Shown here: positions 14,998 to 24,046 of the stretch, in pieces
Layout of the letters: the number at the start of each line of letters is the position of its first letter
How positions within the stretch are numbered: the stretch's first letter is position 1
NCBI GenBank assembly: GCA_027686065.1
Contig: JAQCTH010000022.1
Coordinates: forward strand, 1-49,975
Length of the DNA: 49,975 nt
Direction of reading: 5' to 3'
From: Clostridiaceae bacterium AF10-41
GTDB taxonomy: Bacteria; Bacillota; Clostridia; Clostridiales; Clostridiaceae
The notes under the pieces: model-generated
What the model was told of the DNA's origin: nothing
Databases searched by the model: none
Seen by the model: only the letters and a program-made list of their open reading frames with translations
Made by a program: the position numbers and the translations under genes

Positions 14998-16839
14998 CTA
15001 ACTACTTCCCTCAAACTGACTATAATAAAGTGATTCATAGAATCCATTTTGTGCTAATAAGTTTTTATGGTTGCCTCTTTCAATAATATCGCCATCTTTT
15101 ACTACTAATATCATGTCTGCATTTTGTATTGTCGATAACCTATGGGCTATTACGAAGCTTGTTTTATCTTTCATTAGTCTTGATAATGCCTTTTGTATTT
15201 CTACCTCTGTTCTTGTATCAACACTTGATGTAGCTTCATCTAGAATCATTATGCTTCTATCTGTTAGCATTGCTCTTGCTATTGTTAGAAGTTGCATTTG
15301 CCCTTGTGATATTGTTGATGTTTCACTTGAGATTACTGTATCATATCCATGTTCTAGTGTACGGATAAAATGATCACAGCAAGCTGCTTTCGCTGCTGCT
15401 ACAATTTCCTCTCTTGATGCATTCATATTTCCATAGGCTATGTTTTCAGCTATTGTTCCTTCAAATATCCATGTATCTTGAAGTACCATTCCAATTTGTC
15501 TTCTAAGTTCTTTACGTTGAATATGTGTTATATCTGTTCCATCTATTGAGATACTCCCACCATTTAACTCATAAAAACGCATTATTAGATTAATTAGTGT
15601 AGTCTTTCCTCCCCCTGTTGGCCCTACTATTGCTACCATTTCATTTGGCTTTACCTCAAGGTTTAAGTTGCTTATTAGAGTTTTTTCATCTGTATATCCA
15701 AATTTAACATTTTTAAAGTTAACTCTTCCTTCTGTTATTGGAGGCTTTTCTGATGCATATAGAGTATCTTTAACTTCTTCTTCTTCATCTAAAAGTTCGA
15801 AAACTCTTTCAGCTCCTGCAATGGCAGATTGAAATGCCATAATTACATATGAAGCTTGTGTAACTGGCTCTGAAATTTGGTTTACATATTGTAAAAATGC
15901 TTGAATTCCACCTAATGTAATATACCCATTAAGTGTCATTATTCCACCAACTATTGCTGTTGCTATAAAACCTAACTGGCTTAAAAATCTTATTGTTGGA
16001 TATATTACAAAGTCAACAAATTGAGCTTTTCTGTTGGCCTTAAATTGGTTCCTGTTAAGCTCTACTACTTCATCAATAACATCATTTTGTTTGTTAAACA
16101 CCTTAATCACCGTATTTCCTGAATATACTTCTTCAACCTTAGCAGTTAAATCACCCATAGTAGCAAAGTTTTGTGCATAGTATTTTTGGCTTAATTTAGC
16201 CACATAATTTGTTGCAACAACGCTAACTCCTATAAATGCAAAAATAAGCAAAGATAGCTTCACATTTAAAACTAGCATTACTATAACAGTAAGTACTATT
16301 GTAAATATTGATGATATAAATTGCATAAATCCAACTTGCATAACCTGTGATACTTTTTCAAGATCAGTAGTTATTCTACTCATTACATCCCCCTTTTTAT
16401 GGGAATCAAAGTATCTAAGTGGCAATTTATGAAGCTTTTCACTAATCTCCATACGTAGAGAATAAGTTAAATTTTCACCAATACTGGCTATAATATATTG
16501 TTGTATATAAGCTAACAAACTGCTTATTAATGTAATTGATATCAATATTAATATTGGAAGATAAAGTGCCTGAACTACAGCTGTTAACAAGCTTGTTCTT
16601 CCATCTAAATTTTGTATTCCATAAAGAAGATTATCCATTGTATTACCAATTACAAGTGGCATTACTGCATAAGCAGCACTACTAAGTAATGCTGAAACAC
16701 CAACGATTATAAGCTTGTTTTTTTGATTTTTAAGTCTTACCATTAATCTCTTAACAGTCTTTTTTGTATTTTTTGGAATATCTTCACCAAGTTCTTGTAT
16801 ATCTATATCTTTTTCATTATCTTGATTCATAAAGTCCAC
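14998..16839 (-). CDS. ABC exporter half-transporter, catalytic-site subunit
   Basis: This 613-residue half-transporter has a cytoplasmic N-terminal extension, a six-helix type IV exporter membrane domain (about 38-340) and an ATPase domain (about 370-610). The ATPase shows Walker A GPTGGGKTT, Walker B IMILDEATSSVD with the catalytic Glu, and the switch His in IAHRLST. Its signature motif is altered (SQGQM instead of SGGQ). The partner encoded upstream has the complementary defects, so the pair should form an asymmetric heterodimer such as BmrCD or TM287/288. It probably exports drugs or other hydrophobic compounds. The upstream gene ends 4 bases before its start region, and the promoter is MerR-controlled. 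Confidence 0.93.
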   Translation of the reverse strand: MDFMNQDNEKDIDIQELGEDIPKNTKKTVKRLMVRLKNQKNKLIIVGVSALLSSAAYAVMPLVIGNTMDNLLYGIQNLDGRTSLLTAVVQALYLPILILISITLISSLLAYIQQYIIASIGENLTYSLRMEISEKLHKLPLRYFDSHKKGDVMSRITTDLEKVSQVMQVGFMQFISSIFTIVLTVIVMLVLNVKLSLLIFAFIGVSVVATNYVAKLSQKYYAQNFATMGDLTAKVEEVYSGNTVIKVFNKQNDVIDEVVELNRNQFKANRKAQFVDFVIYPTIRFLSQLGFIATAIVGGIMTLNGYITLGGIQAFLQYVNQISEPVTQASYVIMAFQSAIAGAERVFELLDEEEEVKDTLYASEKPPITEGRVNFKNVKFGYTDEKTLISNLNLEVKPNEMVAIVGPTGGGKTTLINLIMRFYELNGGSISIDGTDITHIQRKELRRQIGMVLQDTWIFEGTIAENIAYGNMNASREEIVAAAKAACCDHFIRTLEHGYDTVISSETSTISQGQMQLLTIARAMLTDRSIMILDEATSSVDTRTEVEIQKALSRLMKDKTSFVIAHRLSTIQNADMILVVKDGDIIERGNHKNLLAQNGFYESLYYSQFEGSS

Positions 16840-16843
16840 CTCC

Positions 16844-18562
16844 TTATATCTTCATCTGACTCTTAATAATTGCTTGATACACTGAGCAGTTTTTCATTAG
16901 TTCATTGTGCTTTCCAAAGCCAACTAAATCACCTTGCTCTAACACAAGGATTTTATCAGCATCCATAATAGTACTTACTCTTTGTGCAATTATCAATTTA
17001 ACTGCATTTGTCATATTTTCCTTAAGAGATTTTCTAAGGGCTAAATCTGTTTTTAAATCTAAAGCAGAAAAACTATCATCAAAAATATATATTGGGGTCT
17101 TTCTAACAAGTGCTCTAGCAATAGATAACCTTTGCTTTTGACCACCTGAAAAGTTTGTACCACTTTGAGCCACCAAAGAGTTTGTACCTTCAGGCAATTT
17201 CCCTACGAAGGCTTCTGATTGAGAAATTCTTAAAGCTCTTTTGATATCGTCTGAAGTTGCTTTTTCATTACCCATCTTTAAGTTGCTTTCAATTGTCCCA
17301 CTAAATAGTAAGGCTTTTTGAGGCACATACCCAACTTTATCTCTTAAATAATTTAAAGACAAATTCTTGATATTAACTCCATTTATAGAGATTTTTCCTT
17401 TATCAATATCATGTAGTCTTAAAATAAGATTAGCAATTGTACTTTTACCAGAACCAGTACTTCCTATTATTGCAACAGTTTCTCCTTCATTACAAGTAAA
17501 TGATAAATCCTTAATAACAGGTTCTTCAGCTCCAGGATAATAGAAAGAAACATTATCAAACTCCAATGTAGGTACATTATTGTTTGTAATCTCTTCTATG
17601 ATAGCCAAATCTTTAATTTTAGAATTTATTTCTAAAACTTCCTCAATACGATTAAAGCATGCAATCATCTTTGGCAACGTAACACTTGTTGATGTGGCAA
17701 GAATTAAATAACTTAAAGTTATAACTGAATACTCAATAACAGCAGTTATTTGTCCAAGTTCCATTGCCCCTTCAATAGCTAACATTCCACCAATCCAAAT
17801 CATAACTGACATAGATAGGCCAATAATTAACCAAATAATTGGGCTAAGTACTGAAAATAATTTATTTAAAGTAATCATATCTGTAGCATAGCCTCTAAAA
17901 GAATCACTCGCTCTATCCTTCTCATAATTCTCATTCCCAAAAGCTCTGATAACTCTAATACCAGTAATATTTTCTCTGATTACCTTATTAATTTGATCCA
18001 GCTTTTTTTGAACTCTAGTAGAAATAAGAACTGATTTTTTTATAATTAGACCAGCAAAAATTATGAATACTATTATTGAAATAATAAGTACTATAGATAA
18101 CTTTGAACTTGCCTTTGACGTCATAATTATAGATGACACTATTAAGAATGGTGCAGGGACTATAAGTTGAAGAATTAGGCCAAAGGTTTGTTGAATTATT
18201 GATATATCTGAAGTTGAACGTGTAATCATAGATGAAACACCTATGGTATCAAAATCATGTACAGACAATTGTTGGCTTTTACGAAATAGCTTATCCCTCA
18301 TTTCATATCCAAGTCCTGCTGCTAAATCAGCAGAATAAAAACTTCCAAAAGTTGCTATAATGGTTGTGATAAGTAATACTAATAGCATTACTCCTCCAAT
18401 TTCAAGAATTTTATTCATATCACCTTTTAAAATACCATTATCTACAATACTAGCAATTAGAAATGGAATTAATAAGGTTCCTACAGCTTGCCCTAAAAGT
18501 AATGCTAATGTTAATACAACCTTGCCTTTTCTTTCTTTTAGGAAGTACACTAAATACTTCAT
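16844..18562 (-). CDS. ABC exporter half-transporter, degenerate-site subunit
   Basis: This 572-residue half-transporter has a six-helix membrane domain (about 1-310) and an ATPase domain (about 340-570). Walker A is GSTGSGKST and the signature FSGGQKQR is intact. The Walker B catalytic Glu is replaced by Asp (IFDDSFSALD) and the switch His by Gln (IAQRVST). Together with the altered signature of its partner this makes one hydrolysing and one non-hydrolysing ATP site, the hallmark of heterodimeric multidrug exporters. GGAGG precedes the ATG. It is the first gene of the two-gene unit transcribed from a promoter with a 19-bp spacer filled by a MerR-type dyad. Confidence 0.93.
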   Translation of the reverse strand: MKYLVYFLKERKGKVVLTLALLLGQAVGTLLIPFLIASIVDNGILKGDMNKILEIGGVMLLVLLITTIIATFGSFYSADLAAGLGYEMRDKLFRKSQQLSVHDFDTIGVSSMITRSTSDISIIQQTFGLILQLIVPAPFLIVSSIIMTSKASSKLSIVLIISIIVFIIFAGLIIKKSVLISTRVQKKLDQINKVIRENITGIRVIRAFGNENYEKDRASDSFRGYATDMITLNKLFSVLSPIIWLIIGLSMSVMIWIGGMLAIEGAMELGQITAVIEYSVITLSYLILATSTSVTLPKMIACFNRIEEVLEINSKIKDLAIIEEITNNNVPTLEFDNVSFYYPGAEEPVIKDLSFTCNEGETVAIIGSTGSGKSTIANLILRLHDIDKGKISINGVNIKNLSLNYLRDKVGYVPQKALLFSGTIESNLKMGNEKATSDDIKRALRISQSEAFVGKLPEGTNSLVAQSGTNFSGGQKQRLSIARALVRKTPIYIFDDSFSALDLKTDLALRKSLKENMTNAVKLIIAQRVSTIMDADKILVLEQGDLVGFGKHNELMKNCSVYQAIIKSQMKI

Positions 18563-18639
18563 GATTTACCTCCTTTAAATAAAAAACTTATCTTAATATG
18601 AAATTTAGTTTTTTATCTTATTCTATATTTAAAATTAAT

Positions 18640-18668
18640 TTGTAGATTTTCCTCATAAGGTGTATTAT
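18640..18668 (+). promoter_or_regulatory. Promoter of the MerR-type regulator gene
   Basis: TTGTAG (18640-18645) and TATTAT (18663-18668) are spaced by 17 bases. The start would lie inside the dyad at 18671-18691, giving autorepression. Confidence 0.6.
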
Positions 18669-18694
18669 AAACCTTAAAGTAACTTTAAGGTCAA
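18664..18694 (-). promoter_or_regulatory. MerR-type promoter of the ABC exporter operon
   Basis: On the minus strand TTGACC (18689-18694) and TATAAT (18664-18669) are separated by 19 bases. This over-long spacer is the mark of promoters that MerR-family activators distort into an active form. Confidence 0.85.
18671..18691. promoter_or_regulatory. MerR-family operator
   Basis: ACCTTAAAGT-A-ACTTTAAGGT is a perfect 10-bp inverted repeat around one base. It fills the spacer of the exporter promoter and overlaps the predicted start of the divergent regulator gene. Confidence 0.88.
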
Positions 18695-18721
18695 TAGAAT
18701 TTTTTGAATATGGAGGTTCTT

Positions 18722-19516
18722 ATGAAAGATAAATCTTATATGTCAATTAGTGAATTTTCTAAAGTAACTGGAATTAAACCAGAAAACCTTAGATATTATC
18801 ATCAAATAAATCTACTTTCACCTGATTATCGTGGTGAAAATGGATATAGATATTACACTAGAAGCCAATTAAACACAGCATATTTAATCATTTCCTTAAG
18901 AGAAATTGGAATAAGTATTAAAGAAATAAGAAACTATATGGAAGGTCGAAATCCCTATAAAATGTTTTCTCTGTTTAACTCTCAGGAAGTACATATATTG
19001 AATGAAATAAAAAAGCTTCAAAGTATTTTAGAAATTATGAAGCTTTATACTAACATGGCTGAAGATGCTTTAACCTATGAAGAAAACATAATGTTTATTG
19101 AATATAAAAATAAGGAACCCCTACTATTAGGGCCCCTTATTTTATCAGAAACTACAGATGAATCTATTATTTCATTCTATGAATTTGCAGCTAAAAATGG
19201 CTTTGATTTAGGTTATCCTCTTGGTGCTGAAATTAAGTTCGATAATCTAATTTCAAAAGATCCACTAGAGGTTTCACGCTATTATTTTAAAGTTGAAAAT
19301 AATGGAAACTTTTATAAACCTGAAGGTCAATATGCCATAATTTATGGCAAATGTGCCTACGGTGAATCTGACCATTTATATGAAAAATTAATTTCCTTTA
19401 TAGATGAAAATAATCTTAAAGTATGTGGTGATGCTTATGAGGAATACCCATTAAACGAACTTTCTATCATCAATGAGGATGAATATTGCGTTAAGATTGA
19501 AATACAAGTTAATTAA
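18722..19516 (+). CDS. MerR-family multidrug-type regulator (BmrR-like)
   Basis: This regulator has 264 residues. The N-terminal MerR helix-turn-helix and wing are clear (YMSISEFSKVTGIKPENLRYYHQINLLSP, then GYRYYT), followed by a coiled-coil dimerisation helix around residues 85-115. The C-terminal 150 residues look like a GyrI-like effector-binding domain, as in BmrR, where drugs bind. It is divergent from the ABC exporter genes and their shared region holds a perfect dyad inside a 19-bp spacer, so it most likely activates the exporter when its ligand binds. The start is the ATG at 18722, which follows TGGAGG; an upstream TTG lacks such a site. Confidence 0.9.
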   Translation: MKDKSYMSISEFSKVTGIKPENLRYYHQINLLSPDYRGENGYRYYTRSQLNTAYLIISLREIGISIKEIRNYMEGRNPYKMFSLFNSQEVHILNEIKKLQSILEIMKLYTNMAEDALTYEENIMFIEYKNKEPLLLGPLILSETTDESIISFYEFAAKNGFDLGYPLGAEIKFDNLISKDPLEVSRYYFKVENNGNFYKPEGQYAIIYGKCAYGESDHLYEKLISFIDENNLKVCGDAYEEYPLNELSIINEDEYCVKIEIQVN

Positions 19517-19751
19517 TAGTTTATAGTAACTTCAAATTTCATTGTACTTACTTCACCACCAGCTATAGTTTCCATATTCACCGCAGTTGATAGGTTTGCT
19601 CTATTTAGGACATGGTTGCTTTTGTTGACACAGCTTACATTTAAAGTCTTACTTATGAATAAAGATTCTTTTCACCCTCAGTATCTTGACTTTATTATAT
19701 TCTCTTAATAATATATTCCATAAATCATCATTTGATTTTAAACATAGTACT
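19517..19751. other. Non-coding stretch with coding-like fragments
   Basis: Between the MerR gene and its terminator no complete gene is visible. On the minus strand one open stretch of about 50 codons ends close behind the MerR stop (last residues AGGEVSTMKFEVTINY). A different frame reads FKCKLCQQKQPCPK before a stop. Neither has a start codon with a ribosome binding site, and stops interrupt both upstream. They may be gene relics or chance. Confidence 0.3.
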
Positions 19752-19797
19752 CTTACTTATGATACGGTTCCCCGTATCACTTATAAGTGAGTTTTTT
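19752..19797 (+). terminator. Terminator behind the MerR gene
   Basis: CTTACTTAT (19752-19760) pairs with ATAAGTGAG (19783-19791) and GATACGG (19761-19767) with CCGTATC (19772-19778), a two-part stem with a 4-base bulge and a TTCC loop, followed by T6. Confidence 0.75.
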
Positions 19798-19862
19798 ATA
19801 TTGAAATTATTATAAATTATAATAGACAATCTTTGAACATTATGAATCGTTAATTAACTAAT

Positions 19863-20750
19863 CTACTTTTTAATAACTTCAATGAACTTATGCGTTGCTG
19901 TAGACATAGGAATATCCTTTTTAATTGCTATTCCAAGATATCTTTCTGGAATTTTTTCTTTAATAGAAACTTCATATAATTCTTTCTCTTCTAATTCCTT
20001 TTGAACATAATCTTTTATAACATTTGAAACTCCAAAACCTTTTTTAGCAGATTCAATCAATAATTCCATGTTACTTAACTCCATTTGTGGTACTACTGTT
20101 ACCCCATTTGAAGTAAAATAATTATCTAAATACTCTCTTGTGTTTCCACCCTTGCCAAGAAGAAGAATAGGATAATTATCTATTAGTTTCTTCAAGTCTA
20201 TTTGCTCCTTTGTAATATCTTTATATTTATCTCCAACAACAAAACAATCTTGTATTTTAAATGTTTTAACAATCTTAATAGAACTATTTGTTTCTATATG
20301 CATATTAAAGATTCCTATATCTATTTCTCCAGAATTTAAGGATTTTAATATTTCATGACTTGCCATATCTTTAATATAAATTTTTATATTTGGATAATTT
20401 AAATTATATTCTTCTAGATACTTCATTAAATAATGTTTGCATAATGCACTACATACAGCAATTCTTACTTGTCCTATGTTAAGATTCTTCAGTTCTAAAA
20501 ACTTTCTTTCTGCCGTCTGCATAAGCCCATATCCTTGCTCTATATATTTAAAAAGAACTTCACCTTCTACTGTAAGACAAACTCCTTTTGGTGTTCTATA
20601 AAACAATTGTCCCCCTAACTTTCCTTCTAATAGCTTTATAGATTGACTAACTGCTGGTTGTGATGTGAAAAGTTCTTTAGCTGCCTTAGATATGCTACCT
20701 AATTTCGCAGTAATGTAAAAAATTTTATAAAGTTCAAAATTAATATCCAT
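19863..20750 (-). CDS. LysR-family transcriptional regulator
   Basis: This regulator has 295 residues. The N-terminal winged helix is typical of LysR proteins (FYITAKLGSISKAAKELFTSQPAVSQSIKLLEGKLG, residues 11-46), followed by the linker helix and a two-lobe effector domain (about 90-290). It is divergent from the LOG-family gene, with about 150 bases between them that include the palindrome AAAATCGATTTT, a possible binding site. LysR proteins usually control the divergent neighbour, but the effector and target here are not known. The ATG is placed from family alignment because GGAGG lies rather far (16 bases) upstream. Confidence 0.92.
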   Translation of the reverse strand: MDINFELYKIFYITAKLGSISKAAKELFTSQPAVSQSIKLLEGKLGGQLFYRTPKGVCLTVEGEVLFKYIEQGYGLMQTAERKFLELKNLNIGQVRIAVCSALCKHYLMKYLEEYNLNYPNIKIYIKDMASHEILKSLNSGEIDIGIFNMHIETNSSIKIVKTFKIQDCFVVGDKYKDITKEQIDLKKLIDNYPILLLGKGGNTREYLDNYFTSNGVTVVPQMELSNMELLIESAKKGFGVSNVIKDYVQKELEEKELYEVSIKEKIPERYLGIAIKKDIPMSTATHKFIEVIKK

Positions 20751-20897
20751 ATAAAATTTTAATATACCTCCTATACTAAAAATCGATTTTACTTATATCA
20801 TTGTTTCTAATTATAATTTCTTTAGAAAAGTTAATCAATAAATAAAAAGTTGGAGGTTTTATCATCTCTCATTATAAAAATATTTAGGAGGTACATT

Positions 20898-21476
20898 ATG
20901 AAAAGAATCTGTATTTATTCTGGATCAAATCTTGGTTCTAAACCAGAATACAAAGAAAATACTAAACTACTTGGAAAAATACTAGCTGAAAACAATATTG
21001 AATTGGTATATGGAGGCTCAAGAATTGGCCTTATGGGGGAAATCGCAAATGAAGTTTTAAATAATAAGGGAAAAGTTATTGGGGTTATGCCCAAAGGACT
21101 TTTTTCAGGCGAAATGGTTCATAATAACTTAACTAAACTTATTGAAGTTAAAAACATGCATGAAAGAAAACAAATTATGGCTGATCTTTCAGATGGATTT
21201 ATAGCTCTTCCTGGTGGATTAGGAACTTTTGAAGAACTCTTTGAAGTACTTAGTTGGTCTCAGCTTGGTATTCACAAAAAACCTATTGGAGTATTAAATA
21301 TATCAAGTTTCTTTGATCCTCTTATACATATGATTAAAAATTCTTGTGATGAAGGTTTCATGAGAGAATCAAACCTTAAACTTATATCAATCTCAGATTC
21401 TCCTTCAGAACTAATAAAACTAATGGAGAACTATACTCCTCCTTTAATGGAAAATAAATGGAGGCAATTGAAATAA
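20898..21476 (+). CDS. LOG family protein (TIGR00730 Rossmann-fold nucleoside monophosphate phosphoribohydrolase)
   Basis: This soluble enzyme of 192 residues carries the LOG-family signature PGGLGTFEELFEVLSW (about residues 102-117) and an N-terminal ICIYSGSNLGSKPEY start, with YGGSRIGLMGEIAN (about 40-53). Members split AMP-type nucleoside monophosphates, including cytokinin ribotides, into base and ribose phosphate. They are often mislabelled lysine decarboxylases. Its bacterial role is unclear, perhaps nucleotide turnover. The ATG at 20898 follows TAGGAGGT; an earlier frame start at 20850 is unlikely. It is divergent from a LysR gene. Confidence 0.9.
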   Translation: MKRICIYSGSNLGSKPEYKENTKLLGKILAENNIELVYGGSRIGLMGEIANEVLNNKGKVIGVMPKGLFSGEMVHNNLTKLIEVKNMHERKQIMADLSDGFIALPGGLGTFEELFEVLSWSQLGIHKKPIGVLNISSFFDPLIHMIKNSCDEGFMRESNLKLISISDSPSELIKLMENYTPPLMENKWRQLK

Positions 21477-21515
21477 GGATATCTTTATTTTCTATCAAAT
21501 AACTTTAAGAAAGGT

Positions 21516-21570
21516 ATAGACAGTTGACTATAATAAGTTAAATTACAATCAGCTGTCTATTTTAATTTTT
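21516..21570 (+). terminator. Terminator of the LOG gene
   Basis: ATAGACAGTTGA (21516-21527) pairs over 12 positions (one G-U) with TCAGCTGTCTAT (21549-21560), followed by TTTAATTTTT. Confidence 0.75.
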
Positions 21571-21636
21571 TAAAATATAATTTATTTATGGTTCGGTTCA
21601 TAATTCTTAATCGTAGCAACCGTAGATATACCTTTT

Positions 21637-22179
21637 TTATTTTTGAGAAGCGTATAGGAATCTACAGTAGCCAATTTCAGCGGCATTCTTCATAAGTTCA
21701 ACATTTAACCATGCTGCAAGTTCATAAAAAGGCCTATCTGTAAATGGCCATTTAGTTCTTTCAGTAGAAATAAAATCTTCATCAGATAAAGAAGTCAATA
21801 TTCTCATCCACTCTTCACGGAGTTCATATACTTTTTTCTTAACATCTATAATATTACCAGGCCAATTTATATAATTCCTAGTTAAATTTCCTTCTCCAAA
21901 AGAATGATCTAAGACCATTGACCACCAATAAATTATATGCCAAGTAACCCAAGCAATACTTGCTGGTCCAATAATATACTCTTCTGTTTCTGGCCAATCT
22001 GCACACCATACTCCTGAATTCTTATAAACATGAAGTCCATTTGAAGCAGGTCTCCAAAGACATTCTTCATCTTCAATATTCGTAAGATGGAACTCTAACA
22101 ATTGCCATGATATATCAAACTGAAACTTTAAAGTATTTTTAATTGTATTAGTTAAATCTTTAATATCTATAGAATTCAT
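21637..22179 (-). CDS. DinB family protein
   Basis: This soluble protein of 180 residues resembles the DinB/YfiT-like four-helix bundle family, many of which bind a metal through three histidines and act as thiol-dependent transferases or are of unknown function. The region WVTWHIIYWWSMVLDHSFGEGN (split around residues 79-100) carries His candidates in the right helix; a third metal ligand is not certain by eye. TAGGAGG precedes the ATG. Substrate and role are unknown. It stands between a LOG-family gene and an acetyltransferase gene, with no clear operon link. Confidence 0.72.
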   Translation of the reverse strand: MNSIDIKDLTNTIKNTLKFQFDISWQLLEFHLTNIEDEECLWRPASNGLHVYKNSGVWCADWPETEEYIIGPASIAWVTWHIIYWWSMVLDHSFGEGNLTRNYINWPGNIIDVKKKVYELREEWMRILTSLSDEDFISTERTKWPFTDRPFYELAAWLNVELMKNAAEIGYCRFLYASQK

Positions 22180-22228
22180 GGTAACCCTCCTAATATAGTC
22201 AATGAAATATTAAATAAATATGTTTCAC

Positions 22229-23086
22229 TTATTTAATTTCTATCCAATCACTTAATTTATTATAAACCTTAAATCCTCTCTTTTTATACATTTCATAAGC
22301 AATGTTATTCTTTTCTATTACTGTTAAGCAAATTTCTTCTACTTCCTTTTCATTTAAGTACTGTATTGCTGTTTCTAATAATTTTTTACCATAGCCTTTT
22401 CCCCTATACTCTTTTATTAATCCTATATCGAAAAAGCCTTTATTTCCTTCAATACTGGTATTTAAAAAACCTATACTTTCACCTTTATCCAATACAATAA
22501 AATAATCTTCATTGTCATTTTTATTTGATAAATACCCTTCTGCTTCTTCAATTTCTATATAGGTTCCATGAGGCATATCCATAAAAGATTTATTATATAA
22601 ATCAACATATTCCTTAATATTTTTCTTTGATAATTTAATTTTATCTAATACATCATTTTCTTTTTCTCTATTATTTAAAATCATATTAAAGGATGAATAA
22701 CTTCTTTCTAATCCAATTTCTTGTGCTAGGTTAAGTAAATCCTTATCTCTTATTCCAAGTAGAACTTTATTTGCTTTGTATTTATTAGCTAATTCTAATG
22801 AACTGTGGATTAGTTTATTTAATATTTCTTTATTATCCTTTGGACAAATTACTTTATTAATATAAATAGTTTTTAATTTATCTACAACTTCTAATATTAC
22901 TGATAACTTACCTACTATTTTATCTTTATGAAAATAAAATAATACACCTTCCCCATAATTACAAATCTTACCCTTAAGCTCTTTTTCAATTTCGGATAGT
23001 GATAAATCAGTATTCTCATTATTTTTTATATACTCTAATGCTGAAATTCTTTCATTACTATTTAATTCTAAAATATTCTTTATCAT
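22229..23086 (-). CDS. GNAT family N-acetyltransferase
   Basis: This soluble protein of 285 residues has a clear C-terminal GNAT domain. The acetyl-CoA loop RGKGYGKKLLE follows GLIKEYRG, and ends with the usual NIAYEMYKKRGFKVYNK. The N-terminal half (about 1-130) looks like a second, diverged GNAT domain, since it contains VICPKDNKEILNKLIHSSLELANKYKANKVLLG. The acceptor is unknown. Its ATG overlaps the stop of the upstream regulator gene (TAATG), so the two are coupled. That regulator may control it or sense its product, which is inference from the arrangement. Confidence 0.85.
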   Translation of the reverse strand: MIKNILELNSNERISALEYIKNNENTDLSLSEIEKELKGKICNYGEGVLFYFHKDKIVGKLSVILEVVDKLKTIYINKVICPKDNKEILNKLIHSSLELANKYKANKVLLGIRDKDLLNLAQEIGLERSYSSFNMILNNREKENDVLDKIKLSKKNIKEYVDLYNKSFMDMPHGTYIEIEEAEGYLSNKNDNEDYFIVLDKGESIGFLNTSIEGNKGFFDIGLIKEYRGKGYGKKLLETAIQYLNEKEVEEICLTVIEKNNIAYEMYKKRGFKVYNKLSDWIEIK

Positions 23087-23847
23087 TATTCCTTCACCCA
23101 ATATTCACTACAATCTTTAGATCTATCCAAAAATCCATATTGAATTAAAGCTCTTCTTATTGTTGCATGGTCTTCATATATTCTTTTTAAGACCCTATTT
23201 ATTTCTTTTTCAGAATATTTCTTTCCTACATTAAAGTTTTTAGTTATTTCTTCTAATATTATTATTTTTTTCTTTTCTCTAGCTGGATAACTCTTTAATG
23301 CACCATTTTCATCTACATAAGTTTCTATTACTTTAATTTTTTCTTCTTTAGTTATATTAAATCTATCATCTAAGGTTGTTGCCCCTTTGTGTGCATCACA
23401 AATAACATCTTCTTCCAGCATGTTTATATCTTTATTTGTATTTTTAGCAAGTAAATTCATAGTGGCTAAAAATAACTTAGCTTGCTTTTCTTTTTCTCTT
23501 AATTTATATCTATGATTTCTAATAGTAGAATTTGCAATACCTAATTTTGATGCTATTTCTTTATCGCTAAGTCCTAAAGCTATTAGTTCAATTATTGCTT
23601 TTTGAGATGATGATATTCCTGTATAAAGGGAGTTCATGCTTAGTAAATAACTTAACATAGAATTGTGTTTTTCTTTAACATGAAGCTGTGCAGCCTTTTT
23701 AGCATCGTATAAATTATCACCTATGTCGTATATTCTGCCTTTAATAAATACTTGTTCACACACTATACATTTTATATATTCTTCAGTCTCTACAAATCCC
23801 TTTTCTATTTCATCTATAGAAGCTCTCCAAAAAAACTCATTATCCAC
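23086..23847 (-). CDS. Helix-turn-helix regulator with DUF2087 domain
   Basis: This protein has 253 residues. Residues 27-55 contain a CIVC pair and two His (HVKEKH), which could bind a metal. A LuxR-type helix-turn-helix is visible at about 80-115 (ALGLSDKEIASKLGIANSTIRNHRYKLREK, in parts). The C-terminal 80 residues match the DUF2087 pattern (KVIETYVDENGALKSYPARE..., ending IRRALIQYGFLDRSKDCSEYW). Such proteins are found in Clostridia and Bacilli as predicted regulators next to acetyltransferases. The signal is unknown. It forms a two-gene unit with the GNAT gene through a TAATG overlap. Confidence 0.82.
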   Translation of the reverse strand: MDNEFFWRASIDEIEKGFVETEEYIKCIVCEQVFIKGRIYDIGDNLYDAKKAAQLHVKEKHNSMLSYLLSMNSLYTGISSSQKAIIELIALGLSDKEIASKLGIANSTIRNHRYKLREKEKQAKLFLATMNLLAKNTNKDINMLEEDVICDAHKGATTLDDRFNITKEEKIKVIETYVDENGALKSYPAREKKKIIILEEITKNFNVGKKYSEKEINRVLKRIYEDHATIRRALIQYGFLDRSKDCSEYWVKE

Positions 23848-23946
23848 GATTATACCTCCGTAATATTTCTTTTATTAAATTCTACAACACTTTATTGTTT
23901 TTGTCTATAAATATATAGACCTTATTTAATTAAGTTTATTGTAACG

Positions 23947-23978
23947 AAATTAGGAGCTGTAATAACAGCTCCTAATTT
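23947..23978 (-). terminator. Hairpin behind the ABC transporter operon
   Basis: AAATTAGGAGCTGT (23947-23960) and ACAGCTCCTAATTT (23965-23978) form a perfect 14-bp stem with a 4-base loop. The last stem bases supply the T-run on the minus strand, with little beyond. Confidence 0.65.
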
Positions 23979-24046
23979 AAAAATATATTTATTTTTAAGT
24001 TTTACACTTTTCATTATTAATTTTATATTGTAGCAAAGCTTCTGTT

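Noticed and set aside
21571..21636. Minus-strand peptide GISTVATIKNYEPNHK just behind the DinB gene
   Set aside because: No start codon, short, and no known DinB C-terminus resembles it; chance is likely.
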